A DNA stretch of 64,000 nt from Ulota crispa. Lineage: Eukaryota > Streptophyta > Bryopsida > Orthotrichales > Orthotrichaceae. The first letter of the stretch is position 1. Each line of letters opens with the position of its first letter. The notes below the pieces were generated by a model, which was given only the letters and a program-made list of their open reading frames with translations, was not told where the DNA came from and did not search any database. A program made the translations under genes and the position numbers. Positions 1 to 15,648 of the stretch are shown here, piece by piece. Location of the stretch: assembly GCA_963920765.1 (NCBI GenBank), contig OY987244.1, positions 12,030,501 through 12,094,500 of the forward strand, read 5' to 3'.

Positions 1-1
1 C

Positions 2-1057
2 CGCGACAGAACCACGTCGTATTTACCCACCAGCGAGTCCATGCAGGAATGGCGACGCCGCCACAGCCGCGTCACGCAACGTCCACCTGTCAAGTTCATG
101 GGACTGTTCGAGACGGTGGGCGCGCTCGGGATCCCGTCTCTCAACCCCGGCCTGGGCGTGGACTACCTCGGAAGCTTGAATTTCTACGGAAAAGCGGACG
201 AGGGCGTGTCGGCGGTGTCCGGCGAAGTGGAGCGCGTGTACCAATCGCTAGCGGTCCACGACAGGCTCACGGTGTTCTCTCCGTGTCACGTCAAACGCGA
301 CAAATTCCCCCAGGATTTCGCATACAACATCGGCTCCGAGGAGCCTCACCTCAACTTCGAGTACGTAACGGAGGAGCTGTGGTTTCCCGGCGCGCATTAC
401 GACATCGGCAGGCAGAAGTTCATGTTCTACAAATCGCCCAAACTCTTTACCCCGGATCTCAAGACGGATCTTGTACAACTGAAGCTCCGGAAACTTGTCG
501 GTGAGATTTCGAAGCGTCTCGTTGAGCGCACCCTGAGCTTTGGCCTCACGCGCTTGCTTCGTATCCCCGACATCCACCCGAACTATGACTTCTCCGCGGC
601 TGTGCTCAAGTGGATGGCGACGAACATGGCCAGCACGGATCCCGACGCGTTCGATACGTTGTCTGACGAGGTCGTGACGAGCGCAAGCGTCGTCGAGCGA
701 ACCTCGTGGACGCAGACGTTGTTCAATTGGCTGACGTTCAAGCCGTCGCCGCTCAGCAACGACGCTTACGACCATCTCATCGAGGACAAGTATATGACCC
801 TGTCGCTCGCGCCGTTTGCGCACCGGTTCCTCGTGGGGATGATGGATCGCTACCTTCTCAAGGATCGCGTCATTGTCGATCCTCCTCCTCCAGATACTTC
901 TACACCGCCAGCACCGCCAGCACCGCCTGTGAGGTTTCATCGAGCAATCCAAACGCCAGGCGTCCTCTCTGATTTTGAGCTACGAGCTTCCACGGATTAC
1001 AGGTCTCGAAGCTACAACTCGTACATGCTCGACGAGAGCATTATGGTTGAAAATTAG
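2..1057 (+). CDS. DUF2235 (Tle1-like) alpha/beta-hydrolase, 5' end outside window
   Basis: The frame is open from the left edge to a TAG at 1055-1057. The ATG at 41 is internal, because codons upstream of it are also open, so the gene is cut by the window. Counting from that Met, GLFETVGALG (residues 21-30), LAVHDRLTVFSP (70-81) and EELWFPGAHYDIG (111-123) match the DUF2235 pattern of a GlfDTV strand, a DERR..F-P segment and WFPGxHsDvGG. The His in WFPGAH is the likely catalytic His. The nucleophile Ser motif would lie upstream of the window. A Pro-rich stretch (about 282-296) leads to an unrecognised tail. Family members include fungal proteins and bacterial type VI phospholipase effectors, so lipid hydrolysis is likely but unproven. 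The visible 1.05 kb has no intron and is far more GC-rich than its surroundings, unlike the multi-exon neighbours. It converges with enolase, 375 bp away. Confidence 0.85.
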   Translation, partial: RDRTTSYLPTSESMQEWRRRHSRVTQRPPVKFMGLFETVGALGIPSLNPGLGVDYLGSLNFYGKADEGVSAVSGEVERVYQSLAVHDRLTVFSPCHVKRDKFPQDFAYNIGSEEPHLNFEYVTEELWFPGAHYDIGRQKFMFYKSPKLFTPDLKTDLVQLKLRKLVGEISKRLVERTLSFGLTRLLRIPDIHPNYDFSAAVLKWMATNMASTDPDAFDTLSDEVVTSASVVERTSWTQTLFNWLTFKPSPLSNDAYDHLIEDKYMTLSLAPFAHRFLVGMMDRYLLKDRVIVDPPPPDTSTPPAPPAPPVRFHRAIQTPGVLSDFELRASTDYRSRSYNSYMLDESIMVEN

Positions 1058-1432
1058 TTTTAGACGCAGGCTCTAATGAATTACAACACCCGAGCACCAT
1101 CCAGACCTTTGAGTTGCCATAGAATGTACACGCCATGATATTTTAGACACAGGCTCCAAAGGAACCATATTTCACATGACCAAACCGGGATCACATGGCC
1201 TTTGAGTTTGTCATTGAGTATACCTGTAGCCAGTGAGACAATAAAGGAAAAGTCGATGATCTGTATAGAAAACCTGTTTAAATATCTCAAAAAAAGAAGC
1301 TGGTATTACCTCAGTAAAACTAAACCGCTCAAACAGTACCCGGGTCGAGAGAGGTGTGACCAATGTTTCCTCTTAGTTGTACTGTGAGCTGCTGCTGCCT
1401 ACAATTCTTGAATGCAAAGGGGGTCTCACGAT
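1058..1432. other. convergent intergenic segment
   Basis: This 375-bp segment lies between the stop of the DUF2235 gene and the stop of enolase, and presumably holds both 3' UTRs. A short motif, TTTTAGACRCAGGCTC, occurs twice (about 1058 and 1141). No further gene is visible. Confidence 0.6.
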
Positions 1433-5442
<4,010 letters not shown>

Positions 5443-5505
5443 ATGCATAGAGTGAAGAGAAGAGTACATGCATAGAGTGGAGAGAAGAGTACATGCATAA
5501 AGTGG
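5443..5505. repeat. 25-bp tandem repeat, 2.5 copies
   Basis: Two full units beginning ATGCATAGAGTG and ending GAGAAGAGTAC (5443-5467, 5468-5492) are followed by a partial third. The full units differ at one base. Confidence 0.85.
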
Positions 5506-5690
5506 TTTAAATCAAGGCTTTATTTTGAATCAAATTAGTGGCATTTTTGGGTTAAGCGATCACTTGTGGTTTAAAGTTTTTAATTGGCCACTTTATGATA
5601 AGATTGCTAGCCCAAAATTTGCTTCTTACAAGGACATTCTTGTTGCCTATGTTGGTACAATAGGTACCTACACTTATATGTATAATAGAT
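5506..5690. other. AT-rich spacer
   Basis: Apart from a 72-codon chance frame, nothing recognisable is seen here. Confidence 0.4.
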
Positions 5691-5820
5691 TAAGGGTATG
5701 TTCACACTTGGTGTTAAGAGGGGTAGTAGCAAGGAAAATTTAGAAGCATTTGGACACATTTTTAGATTGCATTCATATTGCTAATATACCTTCTAACATC
5801 AAGTGTGAACATATCCTAAG
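5691..5820. mobile_element. 130-bp MITE (TTAGGGTATGTTC family), copy 1
   Basis: The ends are inverted repeats: TAAGGGTATGTTCACACTTG at the left and CAAGTGTGAACATATCCTAA at the right. A second copy of nearly the same length lies at 21066-21198. No coding capacity, so a non-autonomous element. Confidence 0.75.
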
Positions 5821-5897
5821 TGTTTGTCAGTTTACAATATATAGTTGTGTATGTTCGTCAAGCAATTTAAGTTATGAGCATGGTTGAGCATGGATCA

Positions 5898-5975
5898 AGA
5901 GCTCAAGTCCTAAAATTGAAAGCTCAAGTTGCAAAATTGAGAGCTCAAGTCCTAAATTTGAGAGCCCAAGTCAAT
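5898..5975. repeat. short degenerate tandem repeat (about 22 bp)
   Basis: A unit close to GAGCTCAAGTCCTAAAATTGA is repeated about three and a half times with substitutions. Confidence 0.6.
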
Positions 5976-6135
5976 GGCTACTGTGTCCATAGGACACAAG
6001 TTATACTAGTGGTGGGAATGAAAACTCAAGGTCATGAACATTCAACAGTTTAAGGATATATTATTGACATTTTTGAATGTACTATTGTTTCAACAACGTA
6101 ATGTAAAAAGTATGTCAAAATATATTTACTTACGC

Positions 6136-6383
6136 TTAACCCTTAAACAACCAACTTACTTCCGTAAACATTACAATACAATGTGTTTTTCTTGTATTTG
6201 GAATGCATCCACACCTTTACTACATTTAAGATCAACAAAAAAATTGTTATATAGATCAATATAGTTCTAGTGAGAGCTAGTCAAGATCCCAAAATAAAAC
6301 TCTTTGTTCATAACAAATGCCAGTCATACAGCTACCATACATACTATGGCCAATGGTCGGTTGGTCGGTCGTTTAAGGGTTAC
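6136..6383. mobile_element. TTAA-bounded MITE, 248 bp
   Basis: The left end reads TTAA-CCCTTAAACAACCAAC and the right end GTTGGTCGGTCGTTTAAGGG-TTAC. The ends are imperfect inverted repeats that start with CCC next to TTAA. It belongs to the same structural class as 7001-7726 and others. The right target copy has one change. Confidence 0.55.
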
Positions 6384-7000
6384 ATATAGATTGATAAACT
6401 TAACATCTTGTATTGTGAAACTAGGTTGTTGTAATGCCTTTTCTTGTCTTTTCTTTTTTCGAGAGAATGAGTTTTATGCTTTTTGAGAACGCTTTTGAAT
6501 CTTTTCAGAAAATAAATGCAATCTTGTGCTTTGTGCTTTACAACCACACTACGATTCTGGCAAGACAGAAGGTACAGAGTTTTATTTTATATATTTTTCG
6601 ATTATCCTTATAGAAGGAATTGTGCTTCTTTACATGAAAAATGAATCGAAATGGTATGATTATGGCATGTGACATGTAGGAAGATGGGTCATATCCTTTA
6701 AGGTATGCGCACCCATAAGCGTGGAAATAAGGGTTTTGGAGTAGGTAAAACAATTGACTAACTTTGAAAATTTGTTTTAAGTTAGGAAATGGAAATCAAA
6801 AATATTGGCATTAATTTCAAGGTTTCAATTGCAAGCATTTGTTCACAAAGATTTTTCAAGGTCCAAAATCACTGAAATTGTAAGAACCATGTGTAAGAGA
6901 TGCTAAAAACAAGGTTTGTTGGTTCTTAAATAGTGAGATGGATACTCATAACCGCCATGCCATTACACACAACCATCACTTTGTCACCCATAATTATGAC
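6384..7000. other. AT-rich spacer
   Basis: No gene is visible. A fragment reading AAGGTATGCGCACCCATAAGC (about 6699) resembles the end of the 15649 MITE family, but no partner end was found. Confidence 0.35.
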
Positions 7001-7726
7001 TTAACCCCTAAAGGACCATTGGCCCTTTTGGGAGACAAATGGGATTTCGGGCATGTACCTATGGCTAAATTGCTTTGTTTGATTTTTTTAAACTTTTAGG
7101 AATGATGGGAAATTCAAAGATCTATATGGGCATGTAAATTTTTCTTCATTCTGACATTTATTGATGAAGCTAAAAATGAATTTATGGAAACTAGGGGACT
7201 CCGGGCAGCCCAAAAGTTTTTTTTTAAATTACATTTTTTTTCAAATAAAAATTTGAAATAGGTTCTTTAGACTTATATATACATGGGGAGTTTTGAATTA
7301 TTCAATTTTGATTGATGAGATGAAAGTTATGAGAAATATTTAGTTGCGGGCAGGTGTGATTTTGAGAGAAACCACACCTACCTGCAAACTAAAAATTCTC
7401 ATAACATTCATCTCATCAGTCAAAATTGAATGATTCAAAGCTCCCCATGTATATATAAGTCTAAAGAACCTATTTCAGATTTTTATTTGAAAAAAATGCA
7501 ATTTTTAAAGAAGTTTTTGGGTTGCCCGGTGTCCCTTGTTTTTCATAAATTCATATTTAGCTTCTTCAATAAATGTCAAAACGAAGAAAAATTTAGATGC
7601 TCACATAGATCTTTGAATTCCCCATCATCCATAAAAGTTTCAAAAAATCACACAAAGCTGTTTAGCCATAGGTACATGCCCAAAATCCCATTTATCCCTC
7701 AAAGACAATGGTCCTTTAGGGATTAA
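7001..7726. mobile_element. TTAA-bounded foldback element, 726 bp
   Basis: It starts TTAA-CCCCTAAAGGACCATTG and ends CAATGGTCCTTTAGGGA-TTAA. The two halves are inverted copies of each other over about 320 bp each. TTAA flanks at both ends and termini starting CCC fit piggyBac-type insertion. No transposase frame is present. Related elements lie at 36427-37361 and 53453-54391. Confidence 0.75.
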
Positions 7727-8841
7727 GTATCCATAACCATTTGCTCACTGTCAATGACGCCCATGGGACGTGACGCTCATGGGACGTGACGCCCATGGGT
7801 GCTCCTACCTTACGTCACGAATGAAAATATCGTGTTATCTTTGAAAGCATGTTTTTCGTTTGTATGTTTTTAACACATGTCAGAATCACCCATCACATCG
7901 TACTTTCTCAACACATATTTTACGTGAATCGGATGAAGAAATATGTTCCTCTAAAAGATATCCTAAAACGGTGAGGAGTATTTTTTTTATCTCCTATTAA
8001 ATGCAAAATGCTAGAATTTTGACCAGTAGGCGAGACATTAACTTAATACAAGCATTTTGCAAACGCTACATTACAGTAGTCTTCTGGTCATTGAAAGGCT
8101 GATTATTATGCTGACTTGTTATTAAAAAAGTATGCCTCTATTCGTCTGTGTCCAACAACATGAAATTGGTCAAGGGGAGTAATCATAACCAAGAAGGATA
8201 ATTTAAGTTATATGAACCGTATAGCATATAGTTATGAGCCTCGTGAACATCTCACCTTAGCTAAGACATGATTACGAGGTTACAAATTTTAGACTTGTTG
8301 CATTACGAGTAAGTTTACGTCCAAAATCCAAGTTCTCTCTAAACTACCCACATGACAGCACTTTTTGAAATTCTTGGTGACAAGAATAGCAAGATTTTGC
8401 TCCAAATAATGATTGTACCAGAAAAAACTCTAATTCGGGATTAATTCCTAATAATTTCTACATTAAATATTCTAGATTTTTTGAATATTTCTTTTTGCCA
8501 TTTTGGGAGTGGGAGCTGCACTGGGACTTGTAAAGTTGGGACATGAGACTATGGTGGGAACCACAGTCGAGTGAGTTGAGGAAAAAAAACTGATTGGCTT
8601 TCGCGGCTTTCTGTTGACAGAATATAACTCATTGTGGAGGCTCCTGTTGCTTTTGTGCAGAAAGATTTCAGTTGTAGTGACCTGGCTTTGCTTTTCGATG
8701 GGAAAAAAATTCAACACAAGTGACTCTGAATGGGTTACTTCCCAAAAAGCTTAGTCTACTACACACTGGCCAGGGTGAATTGACCCCCTCATTGCCCCCC
8801 TCATTGCCCCCTACTTGGATGAATAGATCCCAGGCTCTATC
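7727..8841. other. AT-rich spacer
   Basis: Contains a small repeat of CATGGGACGTGACGC (about 7760-7800) and a duplicated CCCCTCATTGCC motif (about 8785). No gene-like frame is seen. Confidence 0.4.
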
Positions 8842-9159
8842 TAAGGTAGGAGCACCTATAAGCGTCAGTGTCCCCATAACCGTCACTTCTGAAATCTTGG
8901 AAAGTTTGTGAAAGTGAATAGATGTAATGACAAGAATGTACTGCATGTGAACATGGATTCTTAAAAGTGGTTATGGGTACAATGGCAGTTTGCTCTTTAA
9001 AAATTCATAACTTATTCTCACAGTATCCAAATAATACATTTGAAAGTGCAAACTTATTTTTTTTCTATTCCTAATAGAACCCTATAAATTGCTAGTTGTT
9101 TATTAATATTCATCATGTTCAAAACCCTTCGTTTGACGTTTATGAGTGCTTCTACCTTA
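8842..9159. mobile_element. 318-bp MITE (TAAGGTAGGAGCACC family), copy 1
   Basis: The ends TAAGGTAGGAGCACC and GAGTGCTTCTACCTTA are inverted repeats. The body is clearly homologous along its length to 38219-38530. The terminal TA agrees with a Tc1/mariner-like (Stowaway-type) target, though the superfamily is not proven. Confidence 0.75.
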
Positions 9160-9586
9160 ATCCACATCCATATTTTTAGTATTTCTGGGACAAGGTGAAA
9201 AAGCTTCACAATTTTATAGGCAAGGGTAAAAGTAATAACTTGTCTATTACTTTGGCATATTTCAATTATATCCTCCTCCATGATTCTAAACTAAATCAGG
9301 GTTACTCAATCCAATTGTGAATTCAAAATTCCTAAAAAAAAAAGTAAAGAGGATCAACTTCCTCCTAATAAAATTCACAATAATTGAGATGAATTTAATA
9401 TATTGTGGATTATAACATTTAAACTCGATCTCAAATAATGAGATCAGTGGTCAAAATTTGGATCAAAATTTGGAGCAAATTTTGCAAGCACATATCTTGC
9501 ATTACAAAGTTAGGCCATCAAGCATCACCCTAAGAGGCAACAAGGCGTTGTAGCCAAGGCATGCTGTATTTTCTCACTAGGTCAAT
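9160..9586. other. AT-rich spacer
   Basis: No gene and no clear element; low-complexity AT-rich sequence. Confidence 0.4.
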
Positions 9587-9840
9587 TGAAATAGGGGGAA
9601 TCACAAATAGAGACATAGTTTTAAAATAGTTATAAATGGGGACACATTTTCAATTATTTTGTAAATTCTAGTTAAATTTTGGTTTGGACGTTGGTGGATT
9701 TAGATACATCACATTTAATATTTGCTAACCCCGAAAAAAGTATAGGCCTCTTCAATTAAGCCTAAATAAGAAAATTTTAGTTGAACCTGTGCCCCTATCT
9801 ATAATATTTTCATTTTTGTGCCCCTATTTGTAGATTTCCC
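9587..9840. repeat. foldback repeat (AAATAGGGGCAC family), copy 1
   Basis: The left part carries CACAAATAGAGACATAG and the right part repeated GTGCCCCTATTTGTAG. It shares its interior (TTTGGTTTGGACGTTGGT and the following 100 bp) with the longer copy at 40619-41051. Confidence 0.65.
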
Positions 9841-10607
9841 GTTAAAATAACTCGTATAGTTTCTCAACTACGTTAAAAAGGTGGTTTGTCACGTATGGCA
9901 TACCACATGTATAGTGAACATACTTGAAAAAATAATTCAAATATTTCTTATACACAATTTTGACGCATGTCAGGTGGAGGTGCCAAAATCAGCAAAAAGA
10001 CAAGTATTAGCCACATACTAAATGTGCTCTGTAGTAGATGTCAAACTTTTGAGCATATTTCCTGGATACCAACTATGTACTGTACAGTACTGGAGAGGGG
10101 TGAGTTTTTGACAATTGCATTTATAAGTCAAATTTGAGTAGCGCCTCTAAGATTTAACAAACAAATCACTCTTATCTCACAGAATGCAATCCTGAAGAGA
10201 TCCCCTTTGCAGGAACAGAGCGAGTACCAGTATTGTCATAAACTGCAAAAATTCGAGATTTCAAAGAAAGAAAGGCAAAAATCAAAAGGGAAATAATTTG
10301 AAATTTATTCTTATTGATTAGACACTTTTTAAGGATGAGAAAATGGGAATCCTCAACAATATATGAACAAAGCCTCCTACGTCTACTCTGCACCTACCAA
10401 AAATACCACTCACGCAAATAGTGCATGGTAAGAACATGAATGTGAGAATGTGAAAAGGACAGGGTGACATCCTTTGTAAAATTTTCTAATAGATCGGATG
10501 AATTTCACAAAACTGAGACAATATACTCCCTTTTTGAAGCTGGGATTTGTGGCAAAACTAGAGTCTGTTGTTACAGGACCAGGGGTCGAGGCTATAGGGA
10601 CGGGACT
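9841..10607. other. spacer and probable MRS2 3' flank
   Basis: No gene is seen. The part next to 10607 should hold the 3' UTR of the MRS2 gene. No clear polyadenylation signal can be chosen. Confidence 0.4.
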
Positions 10608-13600
10608 TTATGTTCCAATGAGATGTTTGTAGCGCGCGTAGCCTAGCACGGCGATGAAGATTACCAAGCAGGCAACGCTAGTCGTCACCACCACCTGGGG
10701 TACAGCAGCTCAGACGCATGTTAATACTGCACAAACAACGACCTGGTATATTGGAGCACCAAAATGACAGCCATATAAATTTAGACCCTAAAGGACCAAG
10801 GATCCATGGTTTGAAAATGACCAATTCAATTGATCATATTGGGAGAATCTATAAATCAGCAAGCGGCCGAGGCTTATACCACCAGATTCGATGACGAGCA
10901 TTGCAAATATTGGTCAGAAATTAAATAAAATTCAGCAACAGAAAGTCCTGTAATCAGAACCGGTAATAAAAACCTGATGCCCAGTTTGGTTTGGTCTCTT
11001 GGTCCCTTAGAGGCTACACATAACGCATCTTAACAGATGTGAAAAGTACGATTTCATCAAAGACGTTGGAAAAGGAAACTGGACCGAGCTTGGTTTGCTG
11101 CGTACCCATGTAAAAGCTTCCGCATGATCCTCGTTCCACTCGAAAGGAATATTCATGCCGAAAATGCCAGCAACAAGTGAAAAGAGAGCCACCACTACAG
11201 TAGCTGAGCTGAGAATCAGCTCCAACTGCACCAACCAGGAAACTTATTTAGCCAGACTACCTTCACTCCAGTCAAGCTTAGTCTCCAGTTAAGTATGGTA
11301 AAAGAATTACGTTTCTGCAGGCCCAAATGCCCAACTACACGAGGTACGCAACCAGAAATACAGTACGTGAGATAACTAACACACTCGGAGATCTTGCACA
11401 ATGTAACGGTGAAGTACCTGAATAAGCTGATTTCTATGGTTGTCAAGCTGTTTGAAAAAAATGGAAACAGTGAAGGCATCAGAATAGCGCAAATATATGA
11501 TCATAAGACAGCTGCACTACATTTGTTCTTTCTGCCGACAGTCATCTGCAATTGAACATTTACACAAGACATATCGCTACCATCAAAAAAGTTACTTAAT
11601 TTAAAATATTGTCACGATGTTTGTGAATGCCTGCATGACAAAGATCCAAGTAAGCAACGCTTCCTTCTAAAATAGCTTCCAATACTAGACATCAGATTAA
11701 TGTGCTTCAGAAGCTGCTGATGTGGGCTGCAACTCGTAACTACATCGGATTTCGCAGAAACAAATACCATATTGACAAGGTAGAAGGAGAAGAGCCGACA
11801 CAGAGCACAGCTTGTACCTGAATATTGATGTAATCCTCTGTATCATCAATGTACTCCCGAAGCTACAAAGGAGGATTAAAAAAATCAGCCATCTCAAACC
11901 TGGGAGAATAATTTCCATCTTAAATCAAACCAATAGTCAAAAAAGGGAAGCAGAAAAAGATAAAGTTAGGAAGAAATAGCTAATAAGAATTTCAGTTATT
12001 CAACAAAATGACAACAGGTCCTGATAGAAGCGACGATACTTACTGTAGTTAGCTTGTTCAAAGTGCCATCAATCTGCATAAAGTAAGCCTGCACTTAAGG
12101 ACAATCCAGTAATCAGGATCATGGGGAATGGACACTCGCACATCAAAATCTAGCCTTCAAGCAGTTCTGGCAAGCATTTGAAACAGACAAGGGTCACCTC
12201 AAGCAGCATCTCTAGCTCCTCCACGTCATCCGAATCCGTAGCTGTAGGAGCACCATGGTTGAGACTCGTAGCTCCACTAGCTTTGCTAACCCATGAAGCA
12301 CGAGATGCAATTGTCGGAGATGTAGGAGCCCAAACTGGTGCATTCGAACTTGTAAGAGGAGATGAAGCTACAGCCATTTTCCGCGTCAGGAAAAGGTCAG
12401 CCATATCATCATCATCGTCCAAGAGTTGTTCTAATTCGTCCCTCACCTGTATACAAGCTAGAATCAATATCAATGAAAAAGGGATCCATTGTATAGTGGA
12501 AAAAATAAAATAAAAGGAGCCGATATACTCTAAACAATACAGCAAGGCGCTCATATAGTTCTATTCTTAATTGAGATTTTCTTAAACTAGACCCACACAA
12601 TTTCAATTATCCGCTAGAACAAACATTATATTTGTAACTACACAAGAGTTAAAAAGTGAAGTACCTTCTGAACCCGAGCATTAAGCCTTGTCATGCCACT
12701 CTTCAACTTACGTACGCGGTCCAAATTACGACTACTGATCTGTACCCGTAATCAGTGATATACATGAGTAAAACAGAAGCCAGACGATGTAATGCAAAAG
12801 CGACCAAACACCTACTCAAGTACAAAAAGACGATGACAACCTAGAGAATGCAGGCGGGAAAATGAATGTCGACTTGGACAAACTATTCTCACATAAATTA
12901 CAACAAAATGAAACACAGTACGTATGCCAAAACGACGCTCTTGCATCATGTCCAGCAAAAAGAACTTCTTGAAGATGTTCTGTTGGTCTCTCAGATCCAA
13001 TTCCAGCATGCTTAAGATAATCATGCCAGAAATTTAGAGCCGTAGCACAAAGATTTTTTTTGGAAGCAACTCCTCAATTGAACTCTGAGCATTTTTGAAC
13101 GGACCTTTTTGGTAAGCTCATCCAGAGCTGGATATGCATTTGTCTCCAGCTCAGTGGTCCGTGCGTCCAAAAAGCTACAAATGGCTTCCAAAGCTACCTC
13201 CAGCGCCCTAAACTCAAATGGAGGCACTGGCCATTCATACTTTCTCCGTTAATAATTCTCGCAGTTTAAATGAGATGAAGCTTACAGCACCAAATGCTGG
13301 TGAACATATAAACAATACTGCCATGTTGAGGACCACTTAAACAAGAACTCACCATCTTTTCCTGGTGTGTTATCATCTTGATCGCCCCTGGGAGGACTCC
13401 ACATCGTCTTACTTGCAGGGCCATCCATGTCCTTCCCTTCACCTTCAGACCCGTCGTGACCTAGACTATTATCAGATCCTCTGATAGGTAAGCGTCTGCA
13501 GAGTTCCTGTACAAAAGGGATCACAAACTCATCCATCGGATTTCGCAGTAACACCTGCATAAGAATGACTGAAATTAGCAGCTACTTTTAAACTATTTAT

Positions 13601-14970
13601 CTGCAATTACAAGAAAATAGTCCGAAAATATCTTCCTTCAGAATGTAAGACAGTACTGTAGTATATAACAGGAATGTCTCCACTACATCTGACATCAAGA
13701 TTAATGTTGTGATAACTAAAAAGAGGTGCACTAAAATGAACTCCGAAATTCAAAGAAAGGACTTACCTCTTTTGCCGTAATTATCGCCTTAATGTGCTGT
13801 TCACAACAAGCCAAGTGTCAAGAGTTAGACCCGTCTACGAAAGGTATACGGTTTGCTTACTAAGCCCAATAAATGTACAAGTCGAAACTAAACCAACTGA
13901 ATCGACATATACAGAGCAGAAGGAATAGTTGTTCACCGAAGAACACCACAACCCTAATCATCGTATTTACAAAATTCAAACCCAGAGAGAAATTCCATAA
14001 TTGCAGCGTCCCAAATAACAAGTATAAAGGTTCTCCTAACTAAGGCAAAAACAGATGCAAGCCATTACTGCATCTAACGTCAACGCCAAAGCGTAGGCTG
14101 CAGATTCAACACTAAGATCCTCATGGAAAACCTAAATTGTTCCAAAATAATCTTATTCTCCAATTAGAGCTCATACACAGAAAGTCCTTCAACAAAGCAC
14201 AGTAAGTGCAGTTGAATTCTTCCACTAATTGTTGCACTAATCCAGAATATAAAGGATTCGTCACAACTAAGTGATAATAGCAACAGAGCACGGAGGCTCA
14301 TTCTATCGAAAAGCCACAGAAATCAAGAGACACAGTAAGTGTACTAGTAGCGATCCTTATGAAAGAACAACAAGAAACGTCAACCTAAGGAGAAGCAAAA
14401 AACGTTCCCTTCAGATAAAATTACCAACGAAAGAAACAGAACAAGAGGTACCGATTCCTACAGTAACATACGGCTTGTACCCTTTCTACTGTAGAATTAA
14501 GAAGCTGGAGCGCTAAACAAATATTGTAGAACTGGTCACCTAAAGAACCAAATTATTCCATTACCAGGCATAGATTCATTTTCATGCAAACATGCCGAGC
14601 AAGGATTGGATGAAAGGAAACAAAACAATTCTAACGTGACCTGAACTTGCCTTTTGTTGTAACCATAACAGCATCGTGCAAGACAAAGAATCTGAATTCC
14701 TAATACCTCTTCATTGATGCCAAGGGAATTCGGAATTCTCACCTCGAGATTGAGAACAATGGCCCGCTCACGCCCGAGAATTGTCGACGGGTAAGATAAA
14801 AGAGGATCAAGTATCCGCAAGTCACGAGCATGGATGCCCACACGATGCATGATTCCATATTTATCGACTTCGAGCAACATCGTCTCTCCCTGATCATCAA
14901 GCAGCATCCACGTCTTGGACGCTTGCTTCTTCTTCGCAAGAACAGCCACATCCTGGTTCACGTTCGCCAT
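10608..14970 (-). CDS. MRS2: CorA/MRS2-type magnesium transporter
   Basis: Mg2+ channel of organelle, vacuolar or plasma membranes; the target membrane cannot be read here. Eleven coding exons with GT-AG borders and consistent phase: 14743-14970, 13767-13796, 13353-13554, 13105-13226, 12665-12739, 12198-12446, 12044-12088, 11818-11862, 11418-11447, 11106-11225 and 10608-10694. They give 410 aa from the ATG at 14970. Family blocks in order are [91 protein letters not shown], and the first membrane segment ending in GIFGMN (GMN signature at about 365-367). A second segment and the basic tail [10 protein letters not shown] follow. Two exons are only 30 bp. The frame stays open upstream of 14970 to a possible acceptor at 15014, so the N-terminus may be longer. 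Upstream exon material extends to about 15600. The gene looks intact. Confidence 0.95.
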
Positions 14971-15600
14971 GACTGCTGCCTGCTCGTCGTGCAAATGCGG
15001 CTCACCACCAATGTCTACATCAGGAAAAATATATATATCTGCAATTCAACAACACCGCACACATTCAAACAAAAAACAAAAAAACGCAATTTCACAACAC
15101 CTCTCAAAATCAAACATCTGGCAAAAAAATATATACATATCCAAATCACTCGATTTCAAGATCGCTTCCGGAATTGTTATATTTTTTGATTGGCTCGAAA
15201 AGTGAGCCGCTACAGGGATGGAGCGTACCTGCTGGATCGACTTGGCATTGTCCTAACCCTAAAACTCCTCCTGTAGAAGAAGAACTCTGCTTGTTGTTCT
15301 GATTCGATTTTCGTTGCGGTAACCCTAAACCTTACCGTGCCCCTGCGTTTGAAATGTTTCAAGCAAAATAAGAAGAATGAGGTTGCACAGAGGATCGACA
15401 TACCTTGTGACATGGCTTTGAGAGTGCTGTTGTTGTGAGAGTTCTGAATTCGGAGTTCCTTTCCGACAGGCCTCGTCAGCTGCTTTCTTTCGGTGGAGGC
15501 CTTTTCTCGGCGGTGATGTGCCCTTCTTCCCCAAAAGTAGACCGGTTTCTTTCCAGCTCATCAGTTTCAGCGTCCTCACCTCCGAAATACTCGGACTCTC
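14971..15600 (-). promoter_or_regulatory. MRS2 5' leader, possible upstream exons
   Basis: On the minus strand an acceptor-like TGATGTAG precedes 15014, a donor CAGGTACGC follows an exon-like segment ending near 15230, and another donor, ACAAGGTATGTC, lies near 15410. An open frame starts with MSWKETGLLLGKKG near 15560. The phases of these pieces do not join cleanly to the main frame, so they may be 5' UTR exons or an alternative N-terminus. Confidence 0.45.
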
Positions 15601-15648
15601 GGAGTGCCGTCACCCTGCACAATAGCTTGATTTAGGGCGGCTTTAGAC

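Noticed and set aside
248-952. 234-aa minus-strand frame over the DUF2235 gene
   Set aside because: Antisense shadow in GC-rich coding DNA; the plus-strand frame carries the family motifs.
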